A stretch of 64,000 nt of DNA, from contig VGTH01000003.1 of the NCBI GenBank assembly GCA_016874755.1, forward strand, positions 1 through 64,000, written 5' to 3'. A model generated the notes under the pieces. It worked only from the letters and a program-made list of their open reading frames with translations, was not told the origin of the DNA and made no database searches. A program made the translations under genes and the position numbers. The DNA is from Deltaproteobacteria bacterium. Its GTDB lineage: Bacteria > Desulfobacterota > Binatia > UBA9968. Shown piece after piece: positions 52,911 through 61,159 of this stretch (its first letter is position 1; each line of letters opens with the position of its first letter).

Positions 52911-53018
52911 ACTCACCGCAGAGGCGCGGAGAGCACAGAGATCGGAATAAAGATATTTCTTGTGACAGACCTCTGCTTCTGAAATCTGTGTTCTCGGCGT
53001 CTCCGTGGTGAAATCCGT
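52911..53018. repeat. Intergenic palindrome (CACCGCAGAGGCGCGGAG type)
   Basis: CTCACCGCAGAGGCGCGGAG on the left and TCGGCGTCTCCGTGGTGAAA on the right, with CACAGAG and CTCTG elements between. It is the outer family of the nested elements at 12975 and 14413, here without the inner palindrome. It separates the GrdE-like and GrdB-like genes. Confidence 0.8.
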
Positions 53019-53023
53019 TATCT

Positions 53024-54331
53024 TCAATACTCCACGCAGCGCCACTCTTTTTGCCCCCAGAGATCGGCCCCGCCGATGATGACCTCGCGCGATTCGATCG
53101 CCAACGGACCCAACGCTGGCACCGGTTTGGCACCGGGAAAAGGCAGTATCTTGAAATCCTCATAGGGTCCGACCACACGTTCCATTTGCGGTAGCGTCAT
53201 GGCACGATCTTGGGTGCCGGTACTGACGACAGCAGTCGCTTCGGCGACATAAAACAATATCGGGCTGTCAGTGCCCTGTTGGCCGCCGCCCTCGTAAGTC
53301 ACCAGAGTCGTGTTGATGCTGCGCTTTTCGCACTCGCGCACCGTAAACATGACATCGACAAAGGCGTTGCCGCCGCCAATCCAGGTGATCAGCGCACCGT
53401 TGGCTCCCAGCGCCCTGGCCAGACGCGCAGTATTTTGCGCGCCGACCTCCTTGCCATGCGCGGTGTCGAAGCGAATGCGCTGCAAAATCACCCCGCCGAA
53501 ATTCAACGTCCGGCCATGCTCGGCATACAAGCCGAGGATCAGCGGATGATTTTGCCAATCCCACGTCGTCGGGTAATAGCCGCGGCCTGAGCGCGTAGTA
53601 TCAACTGTAATAGCACCGTCGAACACCTCATTGGGGTGAACGAAAGTTGCCAGCGATTCGCGAAACGACAACCCGTAGTAGCCCACCCCGGAATGGCCAT
53701 GCTGCGGATCGGTGATGCAGCCTTGAATCAGCATGACCGTCGGCAAAGACGAGTTCTGCTGCGGTGAGTCGTAGGTTTGCACAGCGACCGGCGTCATAGC
53801 TTCGGTGACTTGGGCCAAGCGCTGCGCCACTTTGCACTCAGCCTGTTGGAACGCATGATGCGCTTCCAACTCTCCCAAGCCGTCAACAATGCGGAAGCTA
53901 ATGACGAGATGCTTGTAAGTGCTAAAGCGCGTGACCTCGGCGCCGGGGCCGGTCATATCGAGGATCGCGCTGCGTTGTATCGTCGTACCGGCGCGAATAG
54001 TACCTTCGTATTCCGCCGCGACGATGACAGTCATTCCTGACAGACGATGGGTTCTACCGTCACCAACATCGGTGATGGGATTAGTAACACCAGGAAACAC
54101 CTGCCCAGTGCCGGAAACTTTAACGCGCGGCTCGACCAAATCACGGATGCCGGTGATGCGAACTTTGTCGCCCGGGGCAGCGACGGCGAGGGAGACGTCT
54201 TCTATGCGTTTGTCCTGTTGGAGCAGATCGAGCAAGGCCCCTTCGTCGACTTCCAACTGACCGGCGTCGTAGGCGAAGCGCCGGCCGAGGCGAATGCGTT
54301 TAACGGGAAATTCTGCGAGTTCGAGTTTCAC
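53024..54331 (-). CDS. GrdE-like component B proprotein, copy 1, lacking the Asn-Cys cleavage site
   Basis: 435 residues, PF09338/GrdE-type. Features: LVEPRVKVSGTGQVFPGV, GRTHRLSGMTVI, AILDMTGPGAE, GHSGVGYYGLSFRES, HPNEVFDGAI, HGRTLNFGGVILQ. In GrdE the chain is cut at an Asn-Cys bond and the Cys becomes a pyruvoyl group that binds the substrate amine. Neither this protein nor its paralogue has any Asn-Cys dipeptide; the expected place after DGAI reads TVDTTRSG. The one Cys shared by both copies in the middle is in QGC. The cofactor may thus be absent or formed elsewhere. It lies 142 bases before grdB. Confidence 0.82.
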   Translation of the reverse strand: MKLELAEFPVKRIRLGRRFAYDAGQLEVDEGALLDLLQQDKRIEDVSLAVAAPGDKVRITGIRDLVEPRVKVSGTGQVFPGVTNPITDVGDGRTHRLSGMTVIVAAEYEGTIRAGTTIQRSAILDMTGPGAEVTRFSTYKHLVISFRIVDGLGELEAHHAFQQAECKVAQRLAQVTEAMTPVAVQTYDSPQQNSSLPTVMLIQGCITDPQHGHSGVGYYGLSFRESLATFVHPNEVFDGAITVDTTRSGRGYYPTTWDWQNHPLILGLYAEHGRTLNFGGVILQRIRFDTAHGKEVGAQNTARLARALGANGALITWIGGGNAFVDVMFTVRECEKRSINTTLVTYEGGGQQGTDSPILFYVAEATAVVSTGTQDRAMTLPQMERVVGPYEDFKILPFPGAKPVPALGPLAIESREVIIGGADLWGQKEWRCVEY

Positions 54332-54396
54332 GGGACTGCCCTGTGTTGACTATACGGTTCGCTTAGCGAAGTAAGATTCCTTCTGCGTTTCATCCG

Positions 54397-54530
54397 CTCC
54401 GGTCCCCCTCTTTGAAAAAGAGGGGTTAGGGGAGATTTCTTGCATCACTGGTAGTGAAGCCAAAGGTTCGCGACGACATACCTCTCCACAACCCGCACAA
54501 ATCCCCCTTTTCCAAAGGGGGATAGGGATC
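54397..54530. repeat. Intergenic palindrome (CCCCTCTTTGAAAAAGAGGGG type)
   Basis: A left unit CCCCCTCTTTGAAAAAGAGG with TTAGGGGAGATTT and an inverted right unit AAATCCCCCTTTTCCAAAGG form a long dyad between the two GrdE-like genes. Each unit is itself a hairpin. The same unit stands at 48203-48246. Confidence 0.85.
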
Positions 54531-54593
54531 ACGAACTCGTGCGAAGAGTGCCGCTGCGCACTCGTGTTCTGTCGAAACTCTTTCTAGTATTCG

Positions 54594-55910
54594 TTAATAA
54601 ACCGCGCACTGCCAATCGCGCGCCCCCCAGTTGTCAACGCCACCGACGATCAAGTCGCGCGCATCCAAGGTCAACGGCCCCTTCGCCTCCACCAACGGCG
54701 CGCCGGGATAACTCAAAACCGAAAAACGTTCATACGGCCCGATAATACGCTCCGGCTCCGGTAGCTCTAACCAGCGGTCGCGGCTGCCGGTGCTGACCGC
54801 TGCCGTCGCTTCGGGGACATAGAATAACAGCGGCGAATCGATGCCGTCCTTGCCGCCAAATTCGTAGCTCACGAGCACAGTTCGGATGCCGCGTTTCTCA
54901 CAGGCCTGCACTGTCAGCATCAAATCGACAAAAGCATTGCCCGACCCGGTCCACGCGACCAGAGCGCCGTCGGCGCCGAGTTGGCGCACCAGCCCGGCGG
55001 TATTCTGCGCGATGATTTCCTTATTGCGAAACACCTCGAACTGAATGCGCTCAAAAACCACGCCGAGAAAGTTCAACGTCTTGCCATGGGCGCGATATAA
55101 GTTGAGCGACAGCGGATGATTCTGCCAGTCCCAAGTAATCGGGAAATAGCCCACGGCGCGTGTCGCAGAGCTAGCAAACACACCGTCGATCAGCTCGTTG
55201 GGGTGCACGTAGGTCGCCAGCGACTCGCGCACCGGCATGCCGTAGTAGCTGATCCCCGAGTGGAATCCTTCGGCGTGGGCGATGCAGCCTTGCACCAGGA
55301 CAACTTTGGGTAAACCCGCAGCGATCCTGCGATTGTCGAGGACCTCGATGTTCGCAGGCGTCTTATCGATGGTAACTTCCGCCAAGCGTCGTGCGGTCTT
55401 GAACTCCGCGGTTTGAATGGCGCTGTGATAGTCCCAGTCGGAAAGCTCCTCGGCGAGCTTTAGAATCAACACGAGCCCGGCCAGGTTACTGAACTTGGAG
55501 GCTGCCGCACCCGGCCCCCACATGTCGAGAATCGCGCTGCGCTGCACCAACAAACCGGCGCGCGCTTGTCCTTGAAACGCCGCCGTGGGAAACACCGCCA
55601 TACCGGAGAGACGGTGAGTTCTCCCCTCACCTACGGGCGCAACCTCCGTCAGCGTGCCGGGAAAAACTTGACCCTGTCCCGCGACTTTGACGCGCGGCTC
55701 GACGACGTCGCGAATGCCCGTGACCCGGACTCTCTCACCGGGATGCACGACGGCGAAGGAGACCTCGAGCACCCGAGAATCTTGCAGGATCAAGTTCGTC
55801 AGCTCTTGACGATCAACCTCGAGCACGCCGTTCTCGTACGCGAAAGCTTTACTGAAGCAGATTTCACTTACCGGAAAATCGGCGATTTCGAGGCGCATAC
55901 CAGGCGGCAT
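54594..55910 (-). CDS. GrdE-like component B proprotein, copy 2, lacking the Asn-Cys cleavage site
   Basis: 438 residues, paralogous along its whole length to copy 1. The shared blocks are VVEPRVKVAGQGQVFPGTL, GRTHRLSGMAVF, AILDMWGPGAA, VLVQGCIAHA, YYGMPVRESLATYVHPNE, ITWDWQNHPLSLNLYRAHGK and a C-terminal IVGGVDNWGARDWQCAVY. The processing region reads DGVFASSATRAVG, with no Cys and no Asn-Cys anywhere in the protein. A start at a second ATG (55898) is also possible. It is the first gene of the set E2-E1-B, all on the minus strand. Two different E-like chains for one B chain suggest a heteromeric complex or two substrates. Confidence 0.82.
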   Translation of the reverse strand: MPPGMRLEIADFPVSEICFSKAFAYENGVLEVDRQELTNLILQDSRVLEVSFAVVHPGERVRVTGIRDVVEPRVKVAGQGQVFPGTLTEVAPVGEGRTHRLSGMAVFPTAAFQGQARAGLLVQRSAILDMWGPGAAASKFSNLAGLVLILKLAEELSDWDYHSAIQTAEFKTARRLAEVTIDKTPANIEVLDNRRIAAGLPKVVLVQGCIAHAEGFHSGISYYGMPVRESLATYVHPNELIDGVFASSATRAVGYFPITWDWQNHPLSLNLYRAHGKTLNFLGVVFERIQFEVFRNKEIIAQNTAGLVRQLGADGALVAWTGSGNAFVDLMLTVQACEKRGIRTVLVSYEFGGKDGIDSPLLFYVPEATAAVSTGSRDRWLELPEPERIIGPYERFSVLSYPGAPLVEAKGPLTLDARDLIVGGVDNWGARDWQCAVY

Positions 55911-55959
55911 GTTTCATTTATACAGGCAGCTTTCAGAATCTGTCAATGTAATCACGATA

Positions 55960-56036
55960 CGTCATACCGGCGCAGGCCGGTATCCATCCGAAGCATTTCG
56001 CGCCACAGTGTGGATGCCGGCCTGCGCCGGCATGAC
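55960..56036. repeat. Intergenic palindrome (GTCATACCGGCGCAGGCCGG type)
   Basis: CGTCATACCGGCGCAGGCCG with GTATCCA on the left; TGGATGCCGGCCTGCGCCGG and CATGAC on the right. It forms a nearly perfect dyad of about 75 bases between the divergent GrdE-like and LLM genes. The type is common in proteobacterial genomes. Confidence 0.9.
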
Positions 56037-56114
56037 GAACAAGCCAAACATCGATAATGGTGAATTGACCGTTTCGTTGTGCTATTCGAATGGACACGTT
56101 GGGAGGCAATTTCG

Positions 56115-57050
56115 ATGACCAAGTTCGGTGTTTTTCTACCCGTATCCGGCAGAGCCGCCAGCCGCAAAACTTTGATGCAAGCGGCACAAGAAGCAGAGGC
56201 CCTCGGGTACGATTCTGTGTGGGCAGCAGATCGCCTCGTGATTCCGTGGAAAATCTCGACGACCTATCCGTACAGCAAAGAAGCGACTTTCATCGTGCCG
56301 CCGGATCGGCCGTTTTTCGATACCATGACTTGTTTGGCGTTTCTCGCCGGCTGCACGGAAAAAATCGAGCTCGGCATGAGCGTCATGGTACTGCCGTATC
56401 GTCATCCGCTGCATTGGGCGCGGATTGCCACCACCATCGATCAGCTCGCCACTGGGCGGCTGATTCTCGGCGTCGGCGTCGGTTGGATGGCGGAAGAGTT
56501 CAAAGCGATGAACTTGCCGTTCAAAGAGCGCGGCAAAATTTCCGACGAACAGCTCACGCTGCTGAAAAAACTCTGGAGCGAAGAGCACATTACCTTTCAC
56601 GGCAATTACTACCATGCCGACGACATTGCGTTTCTGCCTAAGCCGCACCGTCAGCCGCGCATCCCGATCTGGGTTGGTGGCGAAGGCAAATACGCCCAGC
56701 GGCGCGCCGGCCAATACGGTGACGCATGGTTTCCCTACTTCGTAAAAGTTACGCCCAAAGAGTTGGCAGCTGGCTACGACAACGTGCGGGTTGAAGCTAA
56801 AAAGGCCGGCCGCAACCCCGATGAAGTGCAGCTCGCTTGCTGCTTGCCTGTGGAACTAACGCCAACCGCCGGTGCACCCATTAGCCATTATTTGAAAGGC
56901 GGTCTCGAACAGGTCGTCGCGCGCTTGCGGGAGTTTATCGCGGTCGGCTGCGTGCACATCGGTTTACAATTCATGATCCCGCATTATCCCGAGCGCAAGG
57001 AACAGATCGAGCGCTTCGCCAAAGAGGCGTTACCACTGTTGAAGTCGTGA
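56115..57050 (+). CDS. LLM-class flavin-dependent oxidoreductase
   Basis: 311 residues from the ATG at 56115 (GGGAGG upstream). It is a luciferase-like TIM barrel: KFGVFLPVSG at the start, LGYDSVWAADRLVIP, LGMSVMVLPYRHPLHWARI, GRLILGVGVGWMAEEF and IPIWVGGEGKYAQRRAG. Members use F420 or FMN for hydride transfer or mono-oxygenation; the F420-type loop is likely but not certain. The nearest relative in the window is the gene at 61160. The substrate is unknown. Confidence 0.9.
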   Translation: MTKFGVFLPVSGRAASRKTLMQAAQEAEALGYDSVWAADRLVIPWKISTTYPYSKEATFIVPPDRPFFDTMTCLAFLAGCTEKIELGMSVMVLPYRHPLHWARIATTIDQLATGRLILGVGVGWMAEEFKAMNLPFKERGKISDEQLTLLKKLWSEEHITFHGNYYHADDIAFLPKPHRQPRIPIWVGGEGKYAQRRAGQYGDAWFPYFVKVTPKELAAGYDNVRVEAKKAGRNPDEVQLACCLPVELTPTAGAPISHYLKGGLEQVVARLREFIAVGCVHIGLQFMIPHYPERKEQIERFAKEALPLLKS

Positions 57051-57195
57051 ATCGTGCTCGTGGCTCGGGGGAAATACGGCAGAACCTCCGAGTTCGACGG
57101 TTTGAACCGCTGGAACGGATTGAACCATAAACGTTCGCTTGATCTAAAACCATTGGACAGATAAAAACGTTGCAAACCATTAGGAAGGATTTTTC

Positions 57196-58197
57196 ATGGC
57201 ATTACCGAAAGTTGCGCTTATTCTCACCGGCGGCACCATCGATTCCGTCGGCAAAGACCGCTTGGATCTCGCCTGGTATATCGAAGCTGGCAAACGTTTA
57301 AACGACGGCGAGCTGCTGCAGCAGCTGCCGGAGCTAAAAGAGATTGCAGAAATCAAAGAAGTTCCGTTTCGCCGCTTGCCGAGTCACGCGCTGGTCGACA
57401 AAGATTGGCTCGACCTGGTGCGGACAATTCACAAGATCTTCGAGGAAGACAAGGCCGACGGCATCGTCATTACCCATGGCACGAACACCATCGAAGAGAC
57501 CGCCTATTTTCTCAACCTAACTCTCAAGACCGATAAACCGGTGGTTGTCGTTGGCTCGATGCGGCCGTCGTCGGCGATCAGCGCTGACGGTTATTTGAAC
57601 CTGGTCAACGGGATCAAAGTCGCCGCCGATCCGGGGTCCCGAGGCAAGGGCTGCCTGCTGGTGATGAACGACACCATATTCAACGGCCGCGACGTCACCA
57701 AAAACGCCACCTACCGCGTCGAAGCCTTTCAATCACGAGACCTTGGGCCGCTAGGATATGCCGACGGCGATGGCAAAATCGTTTTCTATCATCAGCCGGT
57801 CAAGAAGCACACCACAGCCACCGAGTTTGACGTGCGCGACCTCGACTCACTGCCCCGGGTCGACATGGTGCTCTCCTACGTGGGCGCCGACGGCACCATG
57901 ATCGAGGCGGCGGCCAAGGCCGGCGCCAAAGGCATCGTTAGCGCCGGCACCGGCGCGGGTCGGCCAACACCGGCGGAAGACGCCGCCTTCGACGAATGTT
58001 TCAAAGAAACCGGCATGCTCATGTGCCTGTGCAGCCGCGTAGCATCGGGCCGGGTCGTGCGCAGCCCAGGCCTGACTCGCCGCGGCTTCGTTGCCGGCGA
58101 CAATTTGCAACCGTGGAAGGCGCGCCTGCTGCTGGCACTCGCGCTGACCAAGACGACCAACGCTGACGAAATCCAGCGCATGTTTGACACGTACTAA
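57196..58197 (+). CDS. L-asparaginase-family amidohydrolase
   Basis: 333 residues. The first nucleophilic Thr is in ILTGGTIDS (Thr 14). The second catalytic block reads THGTNTIEETAYFL, with Asn 97 where most asparaginases have Asp in HGTDT; this Asn variant occurs in a bacterial subgroup. The Lys of the DVTKNATYRVEAF segment is kept. No signal peptide is present, so it is cytosolic. It hydrolyses Asn, Gln or a similar amide. GGAAGG precedes the ATG. The neighbours are not of amino acid metabolism. Confidence 0.88.
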   Translation: MALPKVALILTGGTIDSVGKDRLDLAWYIEAGKRLNDGELLQQLPELKEIAEIKEVPFRRLPSHALVDKDWLDLVRTIHKIFEEDKADGIVITHGTNTIEETAYFLNLTLKTDKPVVVVGSMRPSSAISADGYLNLVNGIKVAADPGSRGKGCLLVMNDTIFNGRDVTKNATYRVEAFQSRDLGPLGYADGDGKIVFYHQPVKKHTTATEFDVRDLDSLPRVDMVLSYVGADGTMIEAAAKAGAKGIVSAGTGAGRPTPAEDAAFDECFKETGMLMCLCSRVASGRVVRSPGLTRRGFVAGDNLQPWKARLLLALALTKTTNADEIQRMFDTY

Positions 58198-58409
58198 ACC
58201 GCTGAGCCTATCCTTCCTCACCGCAGGTATCATGGTGCGGCCGCGCTACGTGCGCAGCCGCACCACAGACTTTGCTCGCTCCTTCTCGACGTGACAACAC
58301 GCCGTGCGACTGTAAGCGGCGTTTACAATTAGAGCATTTTTTGTGCGAAGTTCACGTTCTTTGTCACAAGACTGAATACCGCAGACGGAACGTCGTCAAT
58401 GACAACAAG

Positions 58410-59102
58410 ATGTTGGCAAAGTCCTTCTGGCAGTTGCAGGCAAGCGCTCTACAGCGAACACTGCGGGACAAGATCCAGCTCGAGCGGTTGGCGCCGAGCG
58501 CTTCGAGGGCACTCGAACGGGTCTGGCAAGTTAAATTTCCGGGTGATTCCTTACAGCAATTGCGTCAAGGCGTTCGCTCGACCGTAGCGCTGGTTTCTTG
58601 CGCGCTGCGTCGATGCTATCGACGGTTGCAGGCAGCGCCGCACCCGCGTTTGGAACCCGGTGCGCAGGTAGTCCCAAAGATTCAAATCTCGACCTATATC
58701 GCCGCCACGCCGGAGCAAGTTTGGGACGCGCTCACCAACCCGGCGATCACTGAACAGTATTGGTCCAATACGAGAGTGGAATCCGATTGGCAGGTGGGCT
58801 CGACGATTTACTACCGCCGCCATGGTAAGATGACCCATGAGCAGGTCGTGCTGCACGCCGAACCGCGGCGGATGCTTCGCTGCTCATTCTATCCAGTCAC
58901 TACTGAATCACTGCATAGAGAATTGCCGTCCAGATTGTCGTTCGAAATCACTTCCGTCGGCCGGATGACGCGGCTCACTTTGATCCACGATGGGTTCGAT
59001 CTTCACAGCCCGCAGTATCGCCCTTACCAAGAGTTTTGGCCGATGTTGTTGAGCAATCTCAAAACCCTCCTTGAAACCGGCCGGCCGTTATTTGGCGATT
59101 AA
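58410..59102 (+). CDS. SRPBCC (START-like) domain protein
   Basis: 230 residues from the ATG at 58410. Residues about 92-225 are an AHSA1/SRPBCC-type ligand-binding fold: ISTYIAATPEQVWDALTNPA, QYWSNTRVESDWQVGSTIYY, RLTLIHDGFD and WPMLLSNLKTLLETG. The N-terminal 90 residues are basic and helical and belong to no family I know. Such folds bind hydrophobic ligands or act as stress-linked hydrolases. A small gene follows 16 bases later. The true start could be further upstream at a non-ATG codon. Confidence 0.72.
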   Translation: MLAKSFWQLQASALQRTLRDKIQLERLAPSASRALERVWQVKFPGDSLQQLRQGVRSTVALVSCALRRCYRRLQAAPHPRLEPGAQVVPKIQISTYIAATPEQVWDALTNPAITEQYWSNTRVESDWQVGSTIYYRRHGKMTHEQVVLHAEPRRMLRCSFYPVTTESLHRELPSRLSFEITSVGRMTRLTLIHDGFDLHSPQYRPYQEFWPMLLSNLKTLLETGRPLFGD

Positions 59103-59118
59103 CCAAGCCTGCAAACGC

Positions 59119-59418
59119 ATGAACGACCTCACACAGGGACAGCACGGCAAGCTCGAACAACTATGCAATAACGGCGCTTTCACCCAAGCCCTGAATCTCA
59201 CCCAGACGCTGCTGGCAATCAATCCAAACGACCGGGTGGCAGAACTCTATCAGCTCCTGGTGAACATCATTCTTTACGGCCCGCAGACATTCGAGAGCGC
59301 TGTCGACAGACTAAGCTGGCACATCGATATGACAGACCTGGACCGCAATCTCGTGCGCAAGATTTTGCGCATCTGCTACGACGCGGCAGAAAGCGAACAG
59401 GATCACGCGCGAGCATGA
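59119..59418 (+). CDS. Small helical protein of unknown function
   Basis: 99 residues from the ATG at 59119. It is entirely helical, with a TPR-like unit at the start (LEQLCNNGAFTQALNLTQTL, AINPND). The family is not recognised. It follows the SRPBCC gene after 16 bases and precedes the response regulator-TPR gene in the same direction, so it may be part of a small signalling group. Confidence 0.5.
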   Translation: MNDLTQGQHGKLEQLCNNGAFTQALNLTQTLLAINPNDRVAELYQLLVNIILYGPQTFESAVDRLSWHIDMTDLDRNLVRKILRICYDAAESEQDHARA

Positions 59419-59626
59419 AGATATCAGCGCATGTTGCGGCGCCTGCTGCTGCACCAGCCGCTTGATGTGTCAACAATTGGTAAAGAAGTCCCGCTGTTTT
59501 CCACCTCCCGTGAGCCGATCGAATGGCGCGGAGACTTCTCTTTCCCCTCTGCGTCCCCGCCCGCACAATCACCAATATACAAAGCGAACCCCAATCTTGT
59601 CGCCAAATTTGTTTTGGGGGAAGCTC

Positions 59627-59764
59627 ATGGTGTTATTGAACAAACTTGGACTATTGTCGTCTAAGGGACAATCACTTATGGAGCTGTCACAAGAGTCCGC
59701 GGGCTCGTTGACAACAGCGGCGGGAGAGGACTTTGGGGCGCAGAATTCTATTGATCGACGATGA
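59627..59764 (+). CDS. Possible 45-residue leader-like ORF
   Basis: An ATG with GGGGGAAG before it opens 45 codons that overlap the start of the response regulator gene by 32 bases in another frame. The product (MVLLNKLGLLSSKGQSLMEL and onward) matches nothing. It may be a translation-coupling leader or chance. Confidence 0.25.
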   Translation: MVLLNKLGLLSSKGQSLMELSQESAGSLTTAAGEDFGAQNSIDRR

Positions 59765-60563
59765 CGACGGCGTCAGCCAGATTTTCACAACCATTGCCGC
59801 ACACTTGGGCTACGAGTGCAGCCATGCCTGGGACGGCCGTGAAGGCGTCGACCTAGCGATCGCTGTCCAACCGGATATCATCTTCATGGATCTCATGATG
59901 CCGGTAATGGACGGCATTGCCGCAACTCTTCGCATTAAAGAGTTACCGTTTATCGCTCACATTCCAATCGTTGTGTTTACCGCCGCACTGGGTGATGCGC
60001 GCATCATGGACGCGCTGAATGCCGGCGCGGACGACGTGCTGATCAAACCCGTGAGTATGGCTCAGCTTCAAACAACCGTCCGTAAGCACATGGGGAATCT
60101 CGCGATTTTCCACATCAATCGCGGTCTGGACGCTCAGCGGCGCGGCGATCTTGGCGGCGCGACAGCAAGCTACGACGAAGCGATTCGGGTCAATCCCGAT
60201 GAAGCAATGGCGTTCAATAATCGCGCTAGCGTCCGTCGCGAGAAAGGCGATCTCGACGGTGCCCTCGCGGACTACAATGAAGCAATTCGCCTGAGGCCCG
60301 ATTACGCCATGGCTTTCAACAATCGCGGGGTAACGCGAGCAGCCCAAGGCGATCTCGATGGCGCCATCGCCGACTACACGGAGGCGCTTCGGCTGCGACC
60401 GGATGATGTCTTGGCGCTAAACAACCGCGGCACGGCACGCCGCTACAAAGGCGATATCAACAGCGCGTTGGATGATTACGCGGAAGCGCTGCGTCTCAAG
60501 CCAGATTTAGCTGAGGCGCGGAACAATCGCAGTGCGGCTCGCCAAAGCGAGCCAAAGAAGTAG
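59733..60563 (+). CDS. Response regulator with C-terminal TPR repeats
   Basis: 276 residues. Residues 1-125 form a receiver domain with the acidic pair DDDD near residue 8-11, the phospho-acceptor Asp in IIFMDLMMP (about 52), Thr in VVFTAAL and Lys in VLIKPVS. Residues about 130-265 form four near-identical 34-residue TPRs (GDLDGALADYNEAIRLRPDY-like, then the next A-helix AMAFNNRG). It has no DNA-binding domain, so output is by protein contact. The start is TTG at 59733 with GGGAGAGG before it. No histidine kinase is adjacent. Confidence 0.88.
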   Translation: MGRRILLIDDDDGVSQIFTTIAAHLGYECSHAWDGREGVDLAIAVQPDIIFMDLMMPVMDGIAATLRIKELPFIAHIPIVVFTAALGDARIMDALNAGADDVLIKPVSMAQLQTTVRKHMGNLAIFHINRGLDAQRRGDLGGATASYDEAIRVNPDEAMAFNNRASVRREKGDLDGALADYNEAIRLRPDYAMAFNNRGVTRAAQGDLDGAIADYTEALRLRPDDVLALNNRGTARRYKGDINSALDDYAEALRLKPDLAEARNNRSAARQSEPKK

Positions 60564-60760
60564 TTCTCGATCAATTGCGCCGGATCTTGAGACGCCATCA
60601 AGCTCCCTTTTGGACCAAAAGTTCGCGGATTATCATTTTAGAGAGGCACCGGCCCAACAAAGCGCAACACACCACTTGCAACACGCTTGACTGTCGGGTG
60701 TACGACTAGAACAAATTAACGTCCGCCCAAGCGGTAGCGACATCGGAAACAGATCACACC

Positions 60761-60994
60761 ATGAGCCAGAGCAACAGTACTTCACTCCAAACCGCTATCC
60801 TTTCAACCGTAGAGGCGATTCAAGAATTCATGGATTCGCGCGTTGGCCAACGGACCGGGCCCATTTTGTTGATTCTCACGATAGTCACGGCCATCGTCGC
60901 GGTGCTCACCGTGCGCGACCTGAGGTCAAGCGCGATCGCTCGGGAGGATGCCGAGTTGGCAACCGCCTCGGACGTTCATGCAAACAACAAATAG
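60761..60994 (+). CDS. Small single-span membrane protein
   Basis: 77 residues. One membrane helix lies at about 34-52 (ILLILTIVTAIVAVLTV), after a soluble N-terminal helix and before an RDLRSS basic stretch and an acidic tail; orientation N-out, C-in is likely by charge. The ribosome binding site is weak. No family is recognised; it stands alone between the response regulator and an LLM gene. Confidence 0.5.
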   Translation: MSQSNSTSLQTAILSTVEAIQEFMDSRVGQRTGPILLILTIVTAIVAVLTVRDLRSSAIAREDAELATASDVHANNK

Positions 60995-61159
60995 CCAGCC
61001 ACAAAACCGATTTCAGTGAACCAGCAAAGCTTCCAGCGATTAAATAAGCGCACCCTGCGTCGACGCGGTAACTAACCTAGCACCCGTTGTTCCTTCGCAT
61101 CCCAAAACTTGCTGTGCTATAAAATCGCTTGTCGAAGCGACATCGAGAAGAGGATCTGT

